Below are positions 14,047 to 14,480 of a stretch of DNA of 14,480 bases, in pieces. The notes beneath the pieces were generated by a model, which searched no databases, was not told where the DNA came from, and was given only the letters and a program-made list of their open reading frames with translations. A program made the position numbers and the translations under genes. The stretch is from NCBI GenBank assembly GCA_003170115.1, contig PMZS01000163.1, positions 1-14,480 on the forward strand, written 5' to 3'. The DNA is from Spirochaetaceae bacterium. Lineage in GTDB: Bacteria; Spirochaetota; Spirochaetia; SZUA-6; Fen-1364. Position 1 is the stretch's first letter, and every line of letters begins with the position of its first letter.

Positions 14047-14480
14047 CCGTGCCCCGGGGCATCCCGAGCACGATCCAGATGCTCGCCGCGGCGGCGGGAA
14101 TCCCGATGAGGAAGGCCCACCGGTAGCCCAGGGTGGCCCAGAGAACGCCGCCGAGGAACGGCATGGTCACGGAGGCGACGTGGTTGGCGGCCACGCCCAT
14201 GCTGAGCGTCGGCCGGTGCTCGCTCTTCGGCGCGATCTTGTTCACGTACGTGGTGAGGCCGGTGTTGAAGATGAATGTCGCATTGTCCAGGATGTACACG
14301 GCGTACAGGATGTACTTGCCCTGCAGGAAGGCGTAGCCGAGGAACATGATCGTCACGAACGAGTAGTAGAAAACCAGCACCTTCTGCTCGCCCACCTTGT
14401 CGATGAGCTTTCCCACCCGGGGCGACGTGAAGTACCCGATTCCCTGGATGATCGCGGAGAGCACCAGGATCTCGAGGAGC
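14018..14480 (-). CDS. Major facilitator superfamily transporter, C-terminal part (5' end outside window)
   Basis: About 154 codons of the 3' end are present, and the reading frame continues past the right edge. The stretch holds roughly five membrane segments. SPRVGKLIDKVGEQK resembles the loop motif between MFS helices 8 and 9 (GxLxDrxG-like). Further on come LGGVLWATLGYRWAFLIGIPAA and a final helix. This is the second half of a 12-helix MFS permease in the inner membrane. The last 29 bases overlap the 3' end of the GH13 gene on the other strand. Substrate unknown; nothing in this half indicates it, and a link to the glucan genes is not shown. Confidence 0.8.
   Translation of the reverse strand, partial: LLEILVLSAIIQGIGYFTSPRVGKLIDKVGEQKVLVFYYSFVTIMFLGYAFLQGKYILYAVYILDNATFIFNTGLTTYVNKIAPKSEHRPTLSMGVAANHVASVTMPFLGGVLWATLGYRWAFLIGIPAAAASIWIVLGMPRGTATVRETSAT

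Overview
The window is a densely packed stretch of bacterial chromosome, high in GC. Most neighbouring genes overlap by ATGA or sit a few bases apart. It carries a near-consensus sigma-54 promoter, PII proteins, a catalase-peroxidase end, cytoplasmic alpha-glucan enzymes and a uroporphyrinogen-decarboxylase-like protein. This fits a Gram-negative-type bacterium with an anaerobic or facultative background, possibly Desulfobacterota-like. The taxonomic guess is weak and rests on gene content only. No rRNA, tRNA, insertion sequence, phage gene or CRISPR array was seen, and no gene-free stretch exceeds 300 bases.

Layout. (1) 1-81: the last 26 residues of catalase-peroxidase KatG, followed by a Rho-independent terminator and, directly after it, a sigma-70-type promoter. 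(2) 184-3873, plus strand: a compact operon of a DUF1295 membrane protein, an L-fucose/L-arabinose-isomerase-like sugar isomerase and an FGGY kinase closest to sedoheptulokinase. It looks like an isomerise-then-phosphorylate route for an unidentified sugar. (3) 3874-6887, plus strand: a sigma-54 promoter, then a 12-TM APC-family amino acid permease with a PII domain fused to its C-terminus, a stand-alone PII gene overlapping it by ATGA, a second stand-alone PII gene, and a terminator. This is the most striking part of the window. A transporter carries its own nitrogen-sensor domain and is co-expressed with two further PII subunits, and each of the three PII sequences departs from the canonical residues in a different way. 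(4) 6907-8564, minus strand: a two-gene operon of a URO-D/methyltransferase-like protein and a flavin-reductase-like FMN protein. (5) 8585-8627: two opposed, overlapping sigma-70 promoters, one driving the minus-strand pair and one driving a 57-aa cysteine-rich protein (8636-8809) whose mRNA would be practically leaderless. (6) 8858-14046, plus strand: MalQ (GH77 4-alpha-glucanotransferase) coupled to a 1070-aa GH13 alpha-amylase-family protein with long flanking regions and an altered fourth conserved region. (7) 14018-14480, minus strand: the C-terminal part of an MFS transporter that runs off the window and overlaps the amylase gene tail-to-tail.

How they may work together: the permease-PII and the two PII proteins probably form one nitrogen-controlled uptake module. 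Sigma-54 would control its expression, and ATP/ADP/2-oxoglutarate-responsive PII domains would control its activity. The MalQ/GH13 pair would remodel intracellular alpha-glucans. The isomerase/kinase pair would feed a sugar into central metabolism. These assignments come from reading motifs by eye; no database search was run.
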